A program made the position numbers and the translations under genes. The notes beneath the pieces were generated by a model. That model saw nothing but the letters and a program-made list of their open reading frames with translations. It was not told the origin of the DNA and ran no database searches. A DNA stretch of 64,000 bases from the NCBI GenBank assembly GCA_963667315.1, contig OY763325.1, positions 1,798,001-1,862,000 on the forward strand. The letters are read 5' to 3'. Positions 26,570 through 36,500 of this stretch are shown here, piece by piece. How positions within the stretch are numbered: position 1 is the first letter of the stretch; every line of letters starts with the position of its first letter. Source of the stretch: DAINPP01 sp963667315 (GTDB lineage Bacteria; Thermotogota; Thermotogae; MWEM01).

Positions 26570-26637
26570 AAAAATACCCCTCCCTCTTGAATTTTGTTTT
26601 GTTTCGAGGTCTTTTGGCTTGTAATCATACAATCAGA

Positions 26638-26667
26638 ATTATACACTAATTTTTCCGTTTTTTGCAA
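26638..26667 (-). promoter_or_regulatory. Promoter of the outer-membrane protein gene
   Basis: On the minus strand TTGCAA (26662-26667) and TATAAT (26638-26643) are 18 bases apart. The coiled-coil gene upstream has the same TTGCAA -35. Confidence 0.6.
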
Positions 26668-26814
26668 CCCCCTTTCAATTTCGTTCTCGTTTTTCTGATT
26701 TGGTACTATATTTTCACCAAACTTTAAACTCATCACCTAAAACTAAATTTCTTTTTACCTGTACCTTCACCGCTTTTATCAATCGTTTAAAGCGATCACC
26801 AAGGGTCCAACAAA

Positions 26815-29800
26815 TTAATTAGCTGATGCAAGGACCATTCCGAGTCCTACAACGAGTCCAAAACCGACAAGTACACCAAACGCACTTGTGTTCTTCTCTT
26901 CAGGGAATACCTCTTTTTCAAGTTCCGCAATTCTTGCTTCAAGTTTTTGAATTTCACTTTCATTGTTCTCTATTAACGTTTTATTTTCCTTAATTAAATC
27001 TGTATTACTGTCGATTCTTGCCTCAAGCATTTCCTTATGTGCGGCAAGCAAGGTGTTTGTTTCCTTCTTGAAATCCTCAATATTGTTTTCAAGTGAGACA
27101 AATTTCATATCGATTCGATCCATTTCAGTTGCAAATGTTTCCTTATCAACCTTCACCGTATCGAGTCTCGTGACAGTTTCGTTGTATTCCTTTTTCTCAA
27201 CCTTTGTTTCCTTGAGCTTTGTAATACTGATATCCGTCCATTTCAATCTCATATTGATATAGGCAACCTTTGAATTGATTTCCTCTTCAAGTCTGGTTTC
27301 AAGCGCAAGAACGTAATCCTTCAATTCCGCCCTTTCATCCTTTGCCCTTTTAATCGTGATATCTACCCATTTCAATCTCTGATTCAGCGCCCATACCTTG
27401 TCGGCAACAAGCTTCTCTGTTTTTTCATTCAGCGTATAGGTCAATTCCTCAAGTTCCTGAAGTGATGCGTTCACCTGTGCAATCTCCGCCTCAAGCATCT
27501 CTTTTGTGGCGTATTCCGCATAGAGAATCGCAACCTTCGTATCGAGCAAATCGGCAGCTTCTTTTATATTGCCTATCTCCGAAAGGATCTTCTGAGTCAT
27601 CCCCTGTTCAAAAGCGAGGGAAAGCGCCAACGTATTTACCCTGCCGACAACGCCGTCAAATTCTTTTCTGAGATGCGCAACATCAACCTGTGCCGCTTTT
27701 TCAGAGTTGAGTCTTTCAATCTGAGAATCCATAACCATCAGCTTCTGATTCACCAGTGAAATGTCCTGAGCCAACTCATCCTTCAAGGCAACGGAAACAG
27801 CTTCAATCTCTTTTGCCTGTGTTTCAACTGTTCTCTTAAGTTTTGAAGCGGAAATATCCACCCATTTCAACCTCATGTTGAGCAAGGCAATCTTAGAAGC
27901 AAGATCATCAACAAGTTCCTGTTTCAAATCGGCTATCTTCAAATCTGTCCTTTCACTGTTCATCTGGATATCTGAAACAAGATCTGCGATTGACATATAA
28001 ATCAATTTGAATCTATCGTTATTATACGCTTTTGCATTGTCAAAATCGGTCTGGACTGCTTCAATTTCCTCTGCAATTGCTCTTTCAACAAGCTCAAGTG
28101 CTTTAAGATTGTCCTGAATAGCCATTCTGAGATCTGCAAGTGACATATACGTCAATTTGAATCTTTGATTATTGTAATCCGTTGCGTTCTCAAACTCAGT
28201 TTCGAATGCTGACATTTTTTCATTGGCAGCCTTTTCGACAGTTTCAAGGGTTTCGAGATTGGTCTGAATATCTTTTTTCAAACCCGCAAGCGACATATAC
28301 GTCAGTTTGAATCTCTCATTATTATAACCGGTCGTCTTTTCAAGACTTGATTCAAGAACTTTGACGGCAGAATCCGTTAGAACGATTCTGGAATCAAGAT
28401 CCTCAACAGCCTTCTCAAGGTCAGCTTTCAGCTTTCCGGATGCGATATCCATCCAGTTCATCCGCTTGTTAATTGACCATAAGCTGTCTCCCAGTTTTTT
28501 GTCAAAGACCTCCTGAACCTTATCGAGTTCAGCAGTAATACCTTCTATACTCGATGTACCTTCAGTGACCTGAAGCTTAAGCGTTTCATCTATATCACCG
28601 AGTCTTTTTTCGGTTTCCGTTTTAAACTGTTTCATTTCAGCCTCCAGAGAAGCATACTTCTCATCAATTGCCTTCCCGTTAGCTTGAATGTCTTCTTTGA
28701 GACTCTTGATATTGATATCTACCCATTTCAGTCTCATATTCAAAGAAACCTTCGTCTCTTCAATCTGAGTTTCTACTTCTTTAAGAACAGATACGCCATT
28801 TTCTTCTACAAGTGCCTGTGTTTCATTTTTATTTGCCTCAACGGCAGTTTTTATTTCGTTGATCTTCGAATCAAGTCTATCATTTTCTTTTTCTATTATC
28901 GTAATCTTTTCATTAAACGTTTCTTCAAGGCTGTTCAAAGCACTTTCAAGGTTTTCCAAAGCGTTCGAAGAACCCTTGATATCAGTCTGAACCAAACCGA
29001 GCTGATTTTTCAACTTGCTGATCAATTCCACAACGGATGCCGATACGACGCGATTATCCTGAACCATCATCTTCAGGGAAGCGATATCCGCTTCGACGAT
29101 TGAAAGTGAATTATCGAAAGTTTCAGAAGTCTGAACTTCCTCTTTTGCCAATTCAGCCTTCAACTCAACAACGGCAGTCTCAAGTTCAAAAATTCTGTCC
29201 TCAACCGAATTGAGTGCGTCATAACTCGATTGAACATTATCCTTCACAGCTGCTATTTCATTTTCAAGATTGGTTATCCCCTCTGAATTGGAAGCGATAT
29301 CCTGTGTAGTGGTATCTTTCTCCGTTTTTTCCAGCGCGGCTATTTCAGCCTTCAGCTCTGAAGAAAGTGTTTCCAATGCCTGCGTGTATTCCGTCTTTAA
29401 CTGTTGAGCGAACGTCTCGATTTCCTCGACACGCTTCGTCATCTGTTCGGTCTTCGTTGAAACGAGCGACTGAACCTCCGACATTGACGTCTCAAGTTGA
29501 GTATCTTCGGTCTCATTGGTTGTAAGTCTGTTGCCGAGTAATTCAAGTTCTTTTCCGAAAGCATCAATCTTGTTCATGGATTCTGATACTTTTACGGCGA
29601 ATTCATCACCGAGCGTTTCAAGAGCCGCTTTACCGGCAAGTGTATCGAGTGTTGACTTAAACTCGTTATTATACGCCTCCAGCTCGTTTTTCAAAGCTTC
29701 TATCTTTTCGTTGATCATCTCTTCCGCTGATTTATCTTCCATCTTTTCCATGAGAAGTTTATCGTTAGAATCGAGACCCTCAACCTTGCTTTCAAGATCC

Positions 29801-29991
29801 TTTACCTCTTTTCCAAGCTGATCCAATCCCTGCTCCGTCTCACCGAGTCTGTCACTGTAGTCCCCCAATTTACCACTCATGACATCCACCAATGATTCGA
29901 CAGCTTTCATGTCCTCCTGGGTAGCACTCTCGGCCATCATAACCAGAGATACAGTCAATATTAGGATAGCCATTACCATGAATTTTTTCAT
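26815..29991 (-). CDS. Very long periplasmic coiled-coil rod with C-terminal membrane tail (Omp-alpha-like)
   Basis: 1058 residues from the ATG at 29991 (GGGGGA 9 bases upstream). A signal peptide (MKKFMVMAILILTVSLVMM) is followed by almost uninterrupted heptad-rich coiled coil, then the hydrophobic C-terminus FGVLVGFGLVVGLGMVLA. Inside are recurring motifs: NMRLKWVDI-type near residues 417, 507, 704, 869 and 912, and ERFKLTYMSL-type near 556, 607 and 658. In the middle they fall about 40-51 residues apart. In Thermotoga, Omp-alpha spans the periplasm and tethers the toga. No SLH domain is seen here, so the identity is analogy. Confidence 0.75.
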   Translation of the reverse strand: MKKFMVMAILILTVSLVMMAESATQEDMKAVESLVDVMSGKLGDYSDRLGETEQGLDQLGKEVKDLESKVEGLDSNDKLLMEKMEDKSAEEMINEKIEALKNELEAYNNEFKSTLDTLAGKAALETLGDEFAVKVSESMNKIDAFGKELELLGNRLTTNETEDTQLETSMSEVQSLVSTKTEQMTKRVEEIETFAQQLKTEYTQALETLSSELKAEIAALEKTEKDTTTQDIASNSEGITNLENEIAAVKDNVQSSYDALNSVEDRIFELETAVVELKAELAKEEVQTSETFDNSLSIVEADIASLKMMVQDNRVVSASVVELISKLKNQLGLVQTDIKGSSNALENLESALNSLEETFNEKITIIEKENDRLDSKINEIKTAVEANKNETQALVEENGVSVLKEVETQIEETKVSLNMRLKWVDINIKSLKEDIQANGKAIDEKYASLEAEMKQFKTETEKRLGDIDETLKLQVTEGTSSIEGITAELDKVQEVFDKKLGDSLWSINKRMNWMDIASGKLKADLEKAVEDLDSRIVLTDSAVKVLESSLEKTTGYNNERFKLTYMSLAGLKKDIQTNLETLETVEKAANEKMSAFETEFENATDYNNQRFKLTYMSLADLRMAIQDNLKALELVERAIAEEIEAVQTDFDNAKAYNNDRFKLIYMSIADLVSDIQMNSERTDLKIADLKQELVDDLASKIALLNMRLKWVDISASKLKRTVETQAKEIEAVSVALKDELAQDISLVNQKLMVMDSQIERLNSEKAAQVDVAHLRKEFDGVVGRVNTLALSLAFEQGMTQKILSEIGNIKEAADLLDTKVAILYAEYATKEMLEAEIAQVNASLQELEELTYTLNEKTEKLVADKVWALNQRLKWVDITIKRAKDERAELKDYVLALETRLEEEINSKVAYINMRLKWTDISITKLKETKVEKKEYNETVTRLDTVKVDKETFATEMDRIDMKFVSLENNIEDFKKETNTLLAAHKEMLEARIDSNTDLIKENKTLIENNESEIQKLEARIAELEKEVFPEEKNTSAFGVLVGFGLVVGLGMVLASAN

Positions 29992-30039
29992 GTTTGAAGT
30001 TCCCCCTTCCAAATTCCTTCCCTTGATATATTTGCCTTG

Positions 30040-30068
30040 ATTATATCATTTGCACATTTAATTTGCAA
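30040..30068 (-). promoter_or_regulatory. Promoter of the coiled-coil rod gene
   Basis: On the minus strand: TTGCAA (30063-30068), 17-base spacer, TATAAT (30040-30045) preceded by TGA, an extended -10. Predicted start near 30033, leader about 40 bases. Confidence 0.7.
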
Positions 30069-30338
30069 ACGATCAATTCTTTTTGTATTGTGTTAAAGAC
30101 TTGCTTCTTTTTATTGCGGTATAAGCGTTCTTCAAATGATAAAATCCCCTCTAATACCGTAATTCTTACATTTTTAATCAGAGTCTTTTATTCATATAAA
30201 CTGCTTTTTAAAGGGCTGATGTGGCATGACCGCGGTTCATTTCCTTTCTGATTTTAAAGTTTCACTTATTCTTATCTTATATTTAATCTTTTTAGAATAA
30301 TTTTAGAAATAACGGAGTAAATCATCCCGGCAAACAAA

Positions 30339-30363
30339 GGGGCAGTTCGTGAACTGCCCCTAC
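30339..30363. repeat. Dispersed palindrome, copy 6
   Basis: GGGGCAGTTC, GT, GAACTGCCCC then TAC. Compensating changes in both arms (AATT to AGTT / AACT) keep the pairing, which suggests the folded form matters. Confidence 0.75.
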
Positions 30364-30434
30364 AGTGAAACTTTATGATGATAGTTTACAATGAAATCTT
30401 TTCTTTTAAAAAGTCCTTTGAATTTTCTCCGGTA

Positions 30435-31622
30435 TTACAATTCTATTTTATAGAACCTTCTTTTTCCAATCCTCAGGATGTCTCCTGCGTTGAGTTTAAT
30501 CGCCTCAAATGGATCTTCAAACTTCACATCGTTGATCTTTACGCCGCCCTGTTTGATCAAACGCTTCGCTTCGCTTTTGCTTGGAACGCCTGAGAGTACA
30601 AGAAGGTCGGCGAGCTTGACGGTATCCGTTTCAAGTTTCAAACCGGGAATTTCCGTCGGCACATCTTTTTTCTGAAATACCTTGACGAACTCCGCTTCCG
30701 CTTCCGTCGCCTTTTCTTCGTTGTAAAGCAGCTTGACCATTTCTCTGCCGAGCCTCATCTTACAATCCCTCGGATTCACACTGCCATCCGCAAGCCCTTT
30801 TTCCAGGGTATCAAGTTCGGTCTTATCGATATCTGATAACAGTCGATAGTATTTCATCATCAGCGTGTCCGGTATGGACATCACCTTTCCGTAAACATTC
30901 TTCGGTTCATCGGTGAAAGCGATGTAATTATCATAACTCTTACTCATCTTGAGGTTGCCGTCAGTCCCCTCAATGATGGGCATCGTGAGAACGATCTGGG
31001 ATTCGAGCCCATGGTCCGTCTGAATCTTTCTGCCGACCAGGAGATTAAACAGCTGATCCGTTCCACCGATTTCCACATCGGATTGGATGGCAACACTGTC
31101 ATACGCCTGAGCCAGCGGATACATGAATTCGGCAACACTGATCGGCTGATTGTCTTTGTAGCGTTTGTCAAAATCATCTCTTTCGAGCATTCTTGCAACG
31201 GTATATTTTGCGGCAAGTCTGATAACATCCTCAAAGTTCATCTTATCAAGCCATTCACCGTTGTATCGCACTTCAGTCTTTTCCCTGTCAAGAATCGTGA
31301 AAACCTGCTCCTGATAGGATATGGCATTTTCTTTAACCGCTTCCATTGTCAGCATCGGTCTCGTTGCCGATCTTCCGGAAGGGTCTCCGATCCTTGCCGT
31401 AAAGTCACCGATGATAAGAACGACCTGATGACCAAGATCCTGAAATTCCTTCAATTTTTTCAGAACAACCGCATGTCCCAGATGAAGATCCGGTCTTGAA
31501 GGATCTACCCCCAGCTTAATTCTAAGGGGTCTTCCCTTTTTCAGTTTCTCTATGAGCTCAGCCTCTGACACAAGGTCAAAGGTGTTGTTTTTGATTATTT
31601 CAACTTGTTTTTTTAAATCCAT
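30435..31622 (-). CDS. tyrS: Tyrosyl-tRNA synthetase
   Basis: 395 residues. Class I synthetase, cytoplasmic. The HIGH-type motif is HLGHAVVLKKL, the tyrosine/ATP region includes SVAEFMYPLAQAYDS and EIGGTDQLFN, and KMSKSYDN is the KMSKS loop. The C-terminal S4-like RNA-binding domain is VLSGVPSKSEAKRLIKQGG then INDVK. This is the TyrRZ-like branch (HLGH instead of HIGH). It follows secG after 16 bases, an apparent secG-tyrS operon. Confidence 0.96.
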   Translation of the reverse strand: MDLKKQVEIIKNNTFDLVSEAELIEKLKKGRPLRIKLGVDPSRPDLHLGHAVVLKKLKEFQDLGHQVVLIIGDFTARIGDPSGRSATRPMLTMEAVKENAISYQEQVFTILDREKTEVRYNGEWLDKMNFEDVIRLAAKYTVARMLERDDFDKRYKDNQPISVAEFMYPLAQAYDSVAIQSDVEIGGTDQLFNLLVGRKIQTDHGLESQIVLTMPIIEGTDGNLKMSKSYDNYIAFTDEPKNVYGKVMSIPDTLMMKYYRLLSDIDKTELDTLEKGLADGSVNPRDCKMRLGREMVKLLYNEEKATEAEAEFVKVFQKKDVPTEIPGLKLETDTVKLADLLVLSGVPSKSEAKRLIKQGGVKINDVKFEDPFEAIKLNAGDILRIGKRRFYKIEL

Positions 31623-31638
31623 AATACCGATTCCGTAA

Positions 31639-31878
31639 TTACAGGGACATTACGTATGACGTCACGAAACTCATAACCATGAAGCCGATTGCGAGGTAAA
31701 GCGTAACCTTGCTGAGTCCGGAGAGACCCTTCTCTCTTCCGAAAACTGCGTTTGAACCGCCCGCTCCGAATGCTCCTCCAAGTGATGAATGTTTTGCCAT
31801 GCTCATTGTAACGGTTACAACGAGTCCAAGTGCAACTGCGGCGTGCAGTATGTAAACCAATGCTTTAATAACTTCCAC
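31639..31878 (-). CDS. secG: Preprotein translocase subunit SecG
   Basis: 79 residues with two membrane helices, an auxiliary subunit of the SecYEG channel. Between the helices is the signature SSLGGAFGAGG followed by VFGREKGL, which is very like the SecG I recall from Thermotoga. This is one of the better taxonomic hints in the window. It lies directly before tyrS on the same strand. Confidence 0.92.
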   Translation of the reverse strand: MEVIKALVYILHAAVALGLVVTVTMSMAKHSSLGGAFGAGGSNAVFGREKGLSGLSKVTLYLAIGFMVMSFVTSYVMSL

Positions 31879-31971
31879 TGTAATTCCTCCCTTAATAAAT
31901 AATACCGAGGTGTATTATACATGATCAACTGTGTTAAAATCAAGGGTAAAATTAAATGGGAGGTCTCTGCT

Positions 31972-33294
31972 ATGAACACGCTCGGTATAGTCGTCGAATA
32001 CAATCCATTTCACAACGGTCATCTCTTTCACCTGAATCATTCAATCAAAAAGGTGAATGCCTCTCATACCATTGCGGCGATGAGTGGCGACTTTGTTCAG
32101 AGAGGCACACCCGCTTTTACGGACAAATGGGTCAGAACAAAAATGGCTTTGGATTCAGGCATCAATCTCGTCATCGAATTACCCACGCTATTCGCCATAC
32201 AAGATGCCGGCGGGTTTGCCACCGGCGCGGTAAAATTACTGGAAAGAACCGGTGTTTGTAAGAATCTTGTCTTCGGGAGTGAATCAAACGATATTGACTC
32301 TCTGAAGTTTCTCGCCAAGATGATGGTTGAAAATGAATATACCCTCTCCGAAATGGAGGAAAAATATGTCAAAAAGGGTTTTTCACATCCAAATGCCCGG
32401 AAATATGCCCTCAAAGACTTCTTATATAATATGAGTATGGATGATGACAAAAGAGAACAGATCATCGAAATCCTCGCCCGATCCAACGATATCCTCGGTA
32501 TCGAATACCTGAAAGCCTTAAAGATCATCCGTTCTGAAATTGAACCGAACTGTATCCCAAGAACGGGAAGTGCCTACAATGACAATAAAATAGCCGTCAA
32601 TTTTTCCAGCGCAACGGCTATCAGAAAGGCGTTTCAAATGAAGAAAACCACGGGGATTAAAGAGAATGTACCGCTTCATGTATGGGAGACCCTCGAAACC
32701 CTCGAAGAAAAGCTGAAACTCCCGAACCTTGAACAATACGAAATTACCCTGTTGAATAAAATCCGGGCTCTGACCCGCGACCATCTCAAAAAATTCTACG
32801 GATTCACAGAAGGACTGGACCTTCGTTTCCTGAAGGCGGCCCTCTTATCGAGAAACCTTGAAGAATTACTGCAAAAAGTAAAATCAAAACGATTTACCTA
32901 CACCAGACTGCAAAGGCTGCTGCTGTATTTTCTGTTTGAGATCACAAAACAGGATATTTCAGAAAGTGAAGAATTCGGACCCCAGTACATCCGTGTTCTC
33001 GGATTCGACGAAAAAGGAAGGGAGGTCCTCTCCGAGATGCGTGACAGGGCAACGATACCGATCATCTCAACCCCCTCAATCTACAATAAGGCCTATTCCA
33101 AATACGAAAAGCGCTTTGACAATCCAGAAAGGGATGCATTCGGAAAGAAACCCTATTTTTCAACCTATGAGATGTTTAAAAAACAGATTCAATTTGACTT
33201 TCGTTGTGCAGATTACTACACAACCCTTCAATGCGGGTACTTACCGGATCGAATGATGGATATCAAACAAAGGCCTTTGATGGCGAAGTCTTAA
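31972..33294 (+). CDS. tmcAL: tRNA(Met) cytidine acetate ligase TmcAL
   Basis: 440 residues from the ATG at 31972 (GGGAGG 7 bases upstream); the longer frame enters the promoter. TmcAL activates acetate with ATP and makes N4-acetylcytidine at the wobble position of elongator tRNA-Met. The nucleotidyltransferase HxGH motif is in EYNPFHNGHLFHL, and SGDFVQRGTPAF follows, as usual in this family. Ends with the family's YFSTYEMFKKQI-like region. It is divergent from secG. Confidence 0.93.
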   Translation: MNTLGIVVEYNPFHNGHLFHLNHSIKKVNASHTIAAMSGDFVQRGTPAFTDKWVRTKMALDSGINLVIELPTLFAIQDAGGFATGAVKLLERTGVCKNLVFGSESNDIDSLKFLAKMMVENEYTLSEMEEKYVKKGFSHPNARKYALKDFLYNMSMDDDKREQIIEILARSNDILGIEYLKALKIIRSEIEPNCIPRTGSAYNDNKIAVNFSSATAIRKAFQMKKTTGIKENVPLHVWETLETLEEKLKLPNLEQYEITLLNKIRALTRDHLKKFYGFTEGLDLRFLKAALLSRNLEELLQKVKSKRFTYTRLQRLLLYFLFEITKQDISESEEFGPQYIRVLGFDEKGREVLSEMRDRATIPIISTPSIYNKAYSKYEKRFDNPERDAFGKKPYFSTYEMFKKQIQFDFRCADYYTTLQCGYLPDRMMDIKQRPLMAKS

Positions 33295-33454
33295 GGTATT
33301 TTAATTCCTATATTAAGCGATAATAAATAATTATTTCACTCTTTCTCCTTTTTATGGTACAATCTCCTCAAGCAGGGGGATGCTTGTTGACTTCACAAAT
33401 TACAATCAGCTATTTATTCAATCAAATTCACAGATACCTCACATATAATTAACG

Positions 33455-33482
33455 TTGACCTTAAAGTAAGTTATGCTATAAT
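33455..33482 (+). promoter_or_regulatory. Promoter of the peptide ABC transporter operon
   Basis: TTGACC (33455-33460), 16-base spacer, extended -10 TGCTATAAT (33474-33482). It leaves a leader of about 93 bases before the first permease gene. Confidence 0.75.
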
Positions 33483-33581
33483 ACGAGAAAGATGAAACTT
33501 TGTAATGAAAATGTTTGTATTAAAATTTCATAACGGTATTGATTATTTTCTCCATATCTTATTTTCTTAAGGAGGCAATTT

Positions 33582-34514
33582 ATGTCTAAGAAAAAGAATT
33601 ATTGGGTCAGCAGAATAATTCGAACGATCATTACAGCCTTTGGGGTAACCCTCATTGCCTTTCTGATCCTTCACCTGAGCAAAGGGGATCCCGTCAGGAT
33701 CATGCTGGGACCCTATGCCAGTGAAGAGAACATTGCCGCTCTCAGAGCCAAGTACAAACTTGACGAACCCCTTCACATTCAATATCTTTCGTGGATAGGA
33801 AATGTCTTTAAGGGGGATCTCGGCACATCCATCCGCTACAACCGTTCAGTCAACGAACTCATAGCGGAAAGAATCGGTCCGACACTCATATTAACGGGCG
33901 GCGGACTTGTCATCGCAGTCGGTTTCGGTATCCTGCTGGGAATCAGTGCCGCATTGCGGCGAAACTCCTTCATGGATTACTTTTCGACCTTTCAGGCGAT
34001 GTTCTGGCTTTCCATCCCGACTTTCTGGCTGGGTATTCTGCTGCTGTACATCTTCGGATTACAGTTGAGATGGCTTCCGATTGCAGGCATGACAGGATTT
34101 GCCTCCATCATCCTTCCGGTTCTGACGATCGGTCTGCAGCAGGAGGCGTGGTTTGCCCGTCCGATGCGCGCAGAGATGCTGGAAGTCCTGAATCAGGATT
34201 ATATCAAGGCGGCAAAGGCAAAAGGCTTAAAATATTCCGTCGTTGTCTGGAAACATGCCCTCAGGAACGCCCTGATCCCCATCATCACCATGCTGGCACT
34301 CAGATTGCCCTGGATTATCGGAGGATCAGTCGTCGTTGAAGTGGTCTTTTCATGGGGCGGTATGGGCTCATTGCTGGTCAACAGCGTACTGGCAAGAGAC
34401 TTTCCCGTCGTACAGGCCATATTGCTGATCATAGCCGCAGCTGTTGTCATCGCAAACCTGCTGGCGGATATCGTCTATTCGGTCGTCGATCCAAGAATAA
34501 GGACAGCGGGGTGA
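33582..34514 (+). CDS. Peptide ABC transporter permease DppB-type
   Basis: 310 residues, start after AAGGAGG. Six-helix permease of the oligopeptide/dipeptide/nickel importer class. It has the family start RIIRTIITAFGVTLIAFLIL, the domain with YKLDEPLHIQYLSW, and the cytoplasmic EAA loop EVLNQDYIKAAKAKGL. First gene of a five-gene import operon. Confidence 0.93.
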   Translation: MSKKKNYWVSRIIRTIITAFGVTLIAFLILHLSKGDPVRIMLGPYASEENIAALRAKYKLDEPLHIQYLSWIGNVFKGDLGTSIRYNRSVNELIAERIGPTLILTGGGLVIAVGFGILLGISAALRRNSFMDYFSTFQAMFWLSIPTFWLGILLLYIFGLQLRWLPIAGMTGFASIILPVLTIGLQQEAWFARPMRAEMLEVLNQDYIKAAKAKGLKYSVVVWKHALRNALIPIITMLALRLPWIIGGSVVVEVVFSWGGMGSLLVNSVLARDFPVVQAILLIIAAAVVIANLLADIVYSVVDPRIRTAG

Positions 34515-34519
34515 GGGGT

Positions 34520-35437
34520 ATGCAGAATAATCAGAATTCAGAACTCAGTTATGAACAGATAAAGAAGGATATCAGCAATTTGAAACGAAAGAAATCTTCG
34601 CAGATGTCACTCGTCTGGTCACGATTTAAAAAGAACCGCCTGGCGTTAATCGGCTTCATCATCGTCGCGCTCGTTCTTTTCATCGCTTTTTTTGCAGATT
34701 TCCTGACACCGTACGATCCCCTTGAAACCGATCCGTTCAACCGCCTCAAAGGGCCGTCATCCGAACACTGGCTCGGGACGGACGAGCTGGGCAGAGATGT
34801 TTTAACGAGATTGTTCCACGGTTCGAGGATTGCATTGGAGATCGGCGTCCTCATTATCCTGTTTGAAGGTGTCATCGGCATCTTTCTCGGTGTCATATCA
34901 GGTTATTTCGGCGGCTGGATAGATGCCGTCATCATGCGAATCGTGGATATTCTCCGTTCTTTCCCGGTCATCATCCTTGCCATGGCAATTGCCGGAATCA
35001 TGGGACAGGGGGTCTGGAATGTTGTCATTGCCCTGGGGATTGTCGGCTGGACAACCTATACTCGAATGGTTCGTTCAAAGATTCTGACCATTAAAGAAGC
35101 GGATTATGTAGAAGCCGCCTATTCAATCGGAGAATCCACCTTTTCCGTCATCATGAAATATGTCCTGCCAAACGCCATCCCGACGGCAATCATCATGGTC
35201 TGTATCATGATGCCAACTGCGTTGATCGCCAGTGCCACATTGAGCTTTCTCGGGGTTGGGGTTCAGCCGCCTACACCGGCATGGGGAGCGATGATTGCGG
35301 CCGGAAGGGCGTATCTGCTCAGGGCACCGTGGATTTCAACATCGGCCGGACTTGCCATCATGGTAACCGTACTCGGCTTTAACTTCATCGGCGACGGCCT
35401 CAGAGATGCGCTCGATCCAACCACAAAGAGAAATTGA
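34520..35437 (+). CDS. Peptide ABC transporter permease DppC-type
   Basis: 305 residues from the ATG at 34520 (GAGGGGT upstream, 5 bases after dppB stop). N-terminal cytoplasmic arm, one helix, then the LGTDELGRDVLTRL signature of OppC/DppC and five further helices. The EAA loop is KEADYVEAAYSIGES. It forms the membrane channel with the preceding protein. Confidence 0.93.
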   Translation: MQNNQNSELSYEQIKKDISNLKRKKSSQMSLVWSRFKKNRLALIGFIIVALVLFIAFFADFLTPYDPLETDPFNRLKGPSSEHWLGTDELGRDVLTRLFHGSRIALEIGVLIILFEGVIGIFLGVISGYFGGWIDAVIMRIVDILRSFPVIILAMAIAGIMGQGVWNVVIALGIVGWTTYTRMVRSKILTIKEADYVEAAYSIGESTFSVIMKYVLPNAIPTAIIMVCIMMPTALIASATLSFLGVGVQPPTPAWGAMIAAGRAYLLRAPWISTSAGLAIMVTVLGFNFIGDGLRDALDPTTKRN

Positions 35438-35447
35438 GGGGTGTGAC

Positions 35448-36428
35448 ATGGCAAATTTGATAGAAATAGATAAATTAAAACTTTCATTCGATACCGAAGA
35501 GGGAAAGGTAGAAGCGCTTGACGGTATCACCCTCGGTATCAGAGAGGGAACATTTCACGGTCTCATCGGTGAAACCGGCTGCGGAAAATCCATCACCGGA
35601 AAATCCATCATGGGATTACTGGATTCAAATGCATTGATAGAAAACGGGCAGATTCATTATAAGGGAAAGGATCTTCTGAAACTCAGCGAAAAAGAATTTC
35701 AGAAGGATATCAGGGGAAATGAGATCGCCATGATCTTTCAGGATCCGTCATCCTCGTTGAATCCCGTTTTTACCATAGAAAACCAGATCAGGGAAGTCGT
35801 CAGGATGTACGACAAGGCGAGTAAAGCCGAGTACAGAGATGTCGTCATCAACCATCTGAAAGATGTCAAACTCCCGGATCCCGAAACACTCCTGTTCAAA
35901 TATCCACATCAACTCTCCGGCGGGATGAAACAACGCGTCATGATCGCCATGATGCTGGCGTGTAAACCGTCATTGCTCATCGCTGATGAACCAACCACGG
36001 CGCTTGACGTTTCAATACAGGCACAATTTCTGAAAGTGCTGAGAGCCTTGAAAGAGGCCTTCAGGATGACCGTTCTTTATATCACACATAACCTTGCCGT
36101 TGTCAGTGAAATCTGTGATGATGTTTCGGTCATGTATGCGGGAAGAATCGTCGAAACCGCTCCCGTCAGAAGGCTGTTTAAAAACCCTCAGCATCCCTAC
36201 ACTCATAAACTGATTCACTCCGTTCTCGGTGTGGAGAATTCTCTCGACGATCTTGAAGAGATTCCGGGAAGTGTTCCCAAGCTGATCAACCCGCCGAAAG
36301 GGTGCCGATTCCACCCGAGATGTGAGAAGAAGCTGGCCGTCTGCGACAAGGAAATTCCTGAAACAATACAGATTGAAGAAGGTCACAGCGTTGCCTGTCA
36401 TTTGTATACAGGCGGGGGAAGGAAATGA
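35448..36428 (+). CDS. Peptide ABC transporter ATPase DppD-type
   Basis: 326 residues from the ATG at 35448. Walker A is GETGCGKSITGKS, the ABC signature is LSGGMKQRV, Walker B is LLIADEPTTALD, and the switch histidine is in ITHNLAV. The C-terminal extension with cysteines (CRFHPRCEKKLAVC) binds an iron-sulfur-like site in this family. It ends with SVACHLYTGGG, the same as the next ATPase. Confidence 0.94.
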   Translation: MANLIEIDKLKLSFDTEEGKVEALDGITLGIREGTFHGLIGETGCGKSITGKSIMGLLDSNALIENGQIHYKGKDLLKLSEKEFQKDIRGNEIAMIFQDPSSSLNPVFTIENQIREVVRMYDKASKAEYRDVVINHLKDVKLPDPETLLFKYPHQLSGGMKQRVMIAMMLACKPSLLIADEPTTALDVSIQAQFLKVLRALKEAFRMTVLYITHNLAVVSEICDDVSVMYAGRIVETAPVRRLFKNPQHPYTHKLIHSVLGVENSLDDLEEIPGSVPKLINPPKGCRFHPRCEKKLAVCDKEIPETIQIEEGHSVACHLYTGGGRK

Positions 36429-36440
36429 TAAGCGTTACAA

Positions 36441-36460
36441 GGGTGATTCGTGAATTGCCC
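36441..36460. repeat. Dispersed palindrome, copy 7
   Basis: GGGTGATTC, GT, GAATTGCCC. It lies right after the DppD-type gene, and a near-identical copy follows the DppF-type gene. Confidence 0.7.
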
Positions 36461-36500
36461 GCTATATTCATCCACATTGGAATCAAAGCAGGTGAAAGTC

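Larger units (their letters stand above)
30013..30434. other. Intergenic stretch between tyrS and the coiled-coil gene
   Basis: It holds the minus-strand promoter at 30040-30068 and one dispersed palindrome. The remainder is AT-rich and I see no gene or RNA structure in it. Confidence 0.6.

Noticed and set aside
26815..29991. Methyl-accepting or SMC-type coiled-coil protein
   Set aside because: There is a signal peptide and a C-terminal hydrophobic tail, with no signalling tip, ATPase or hinge motif.
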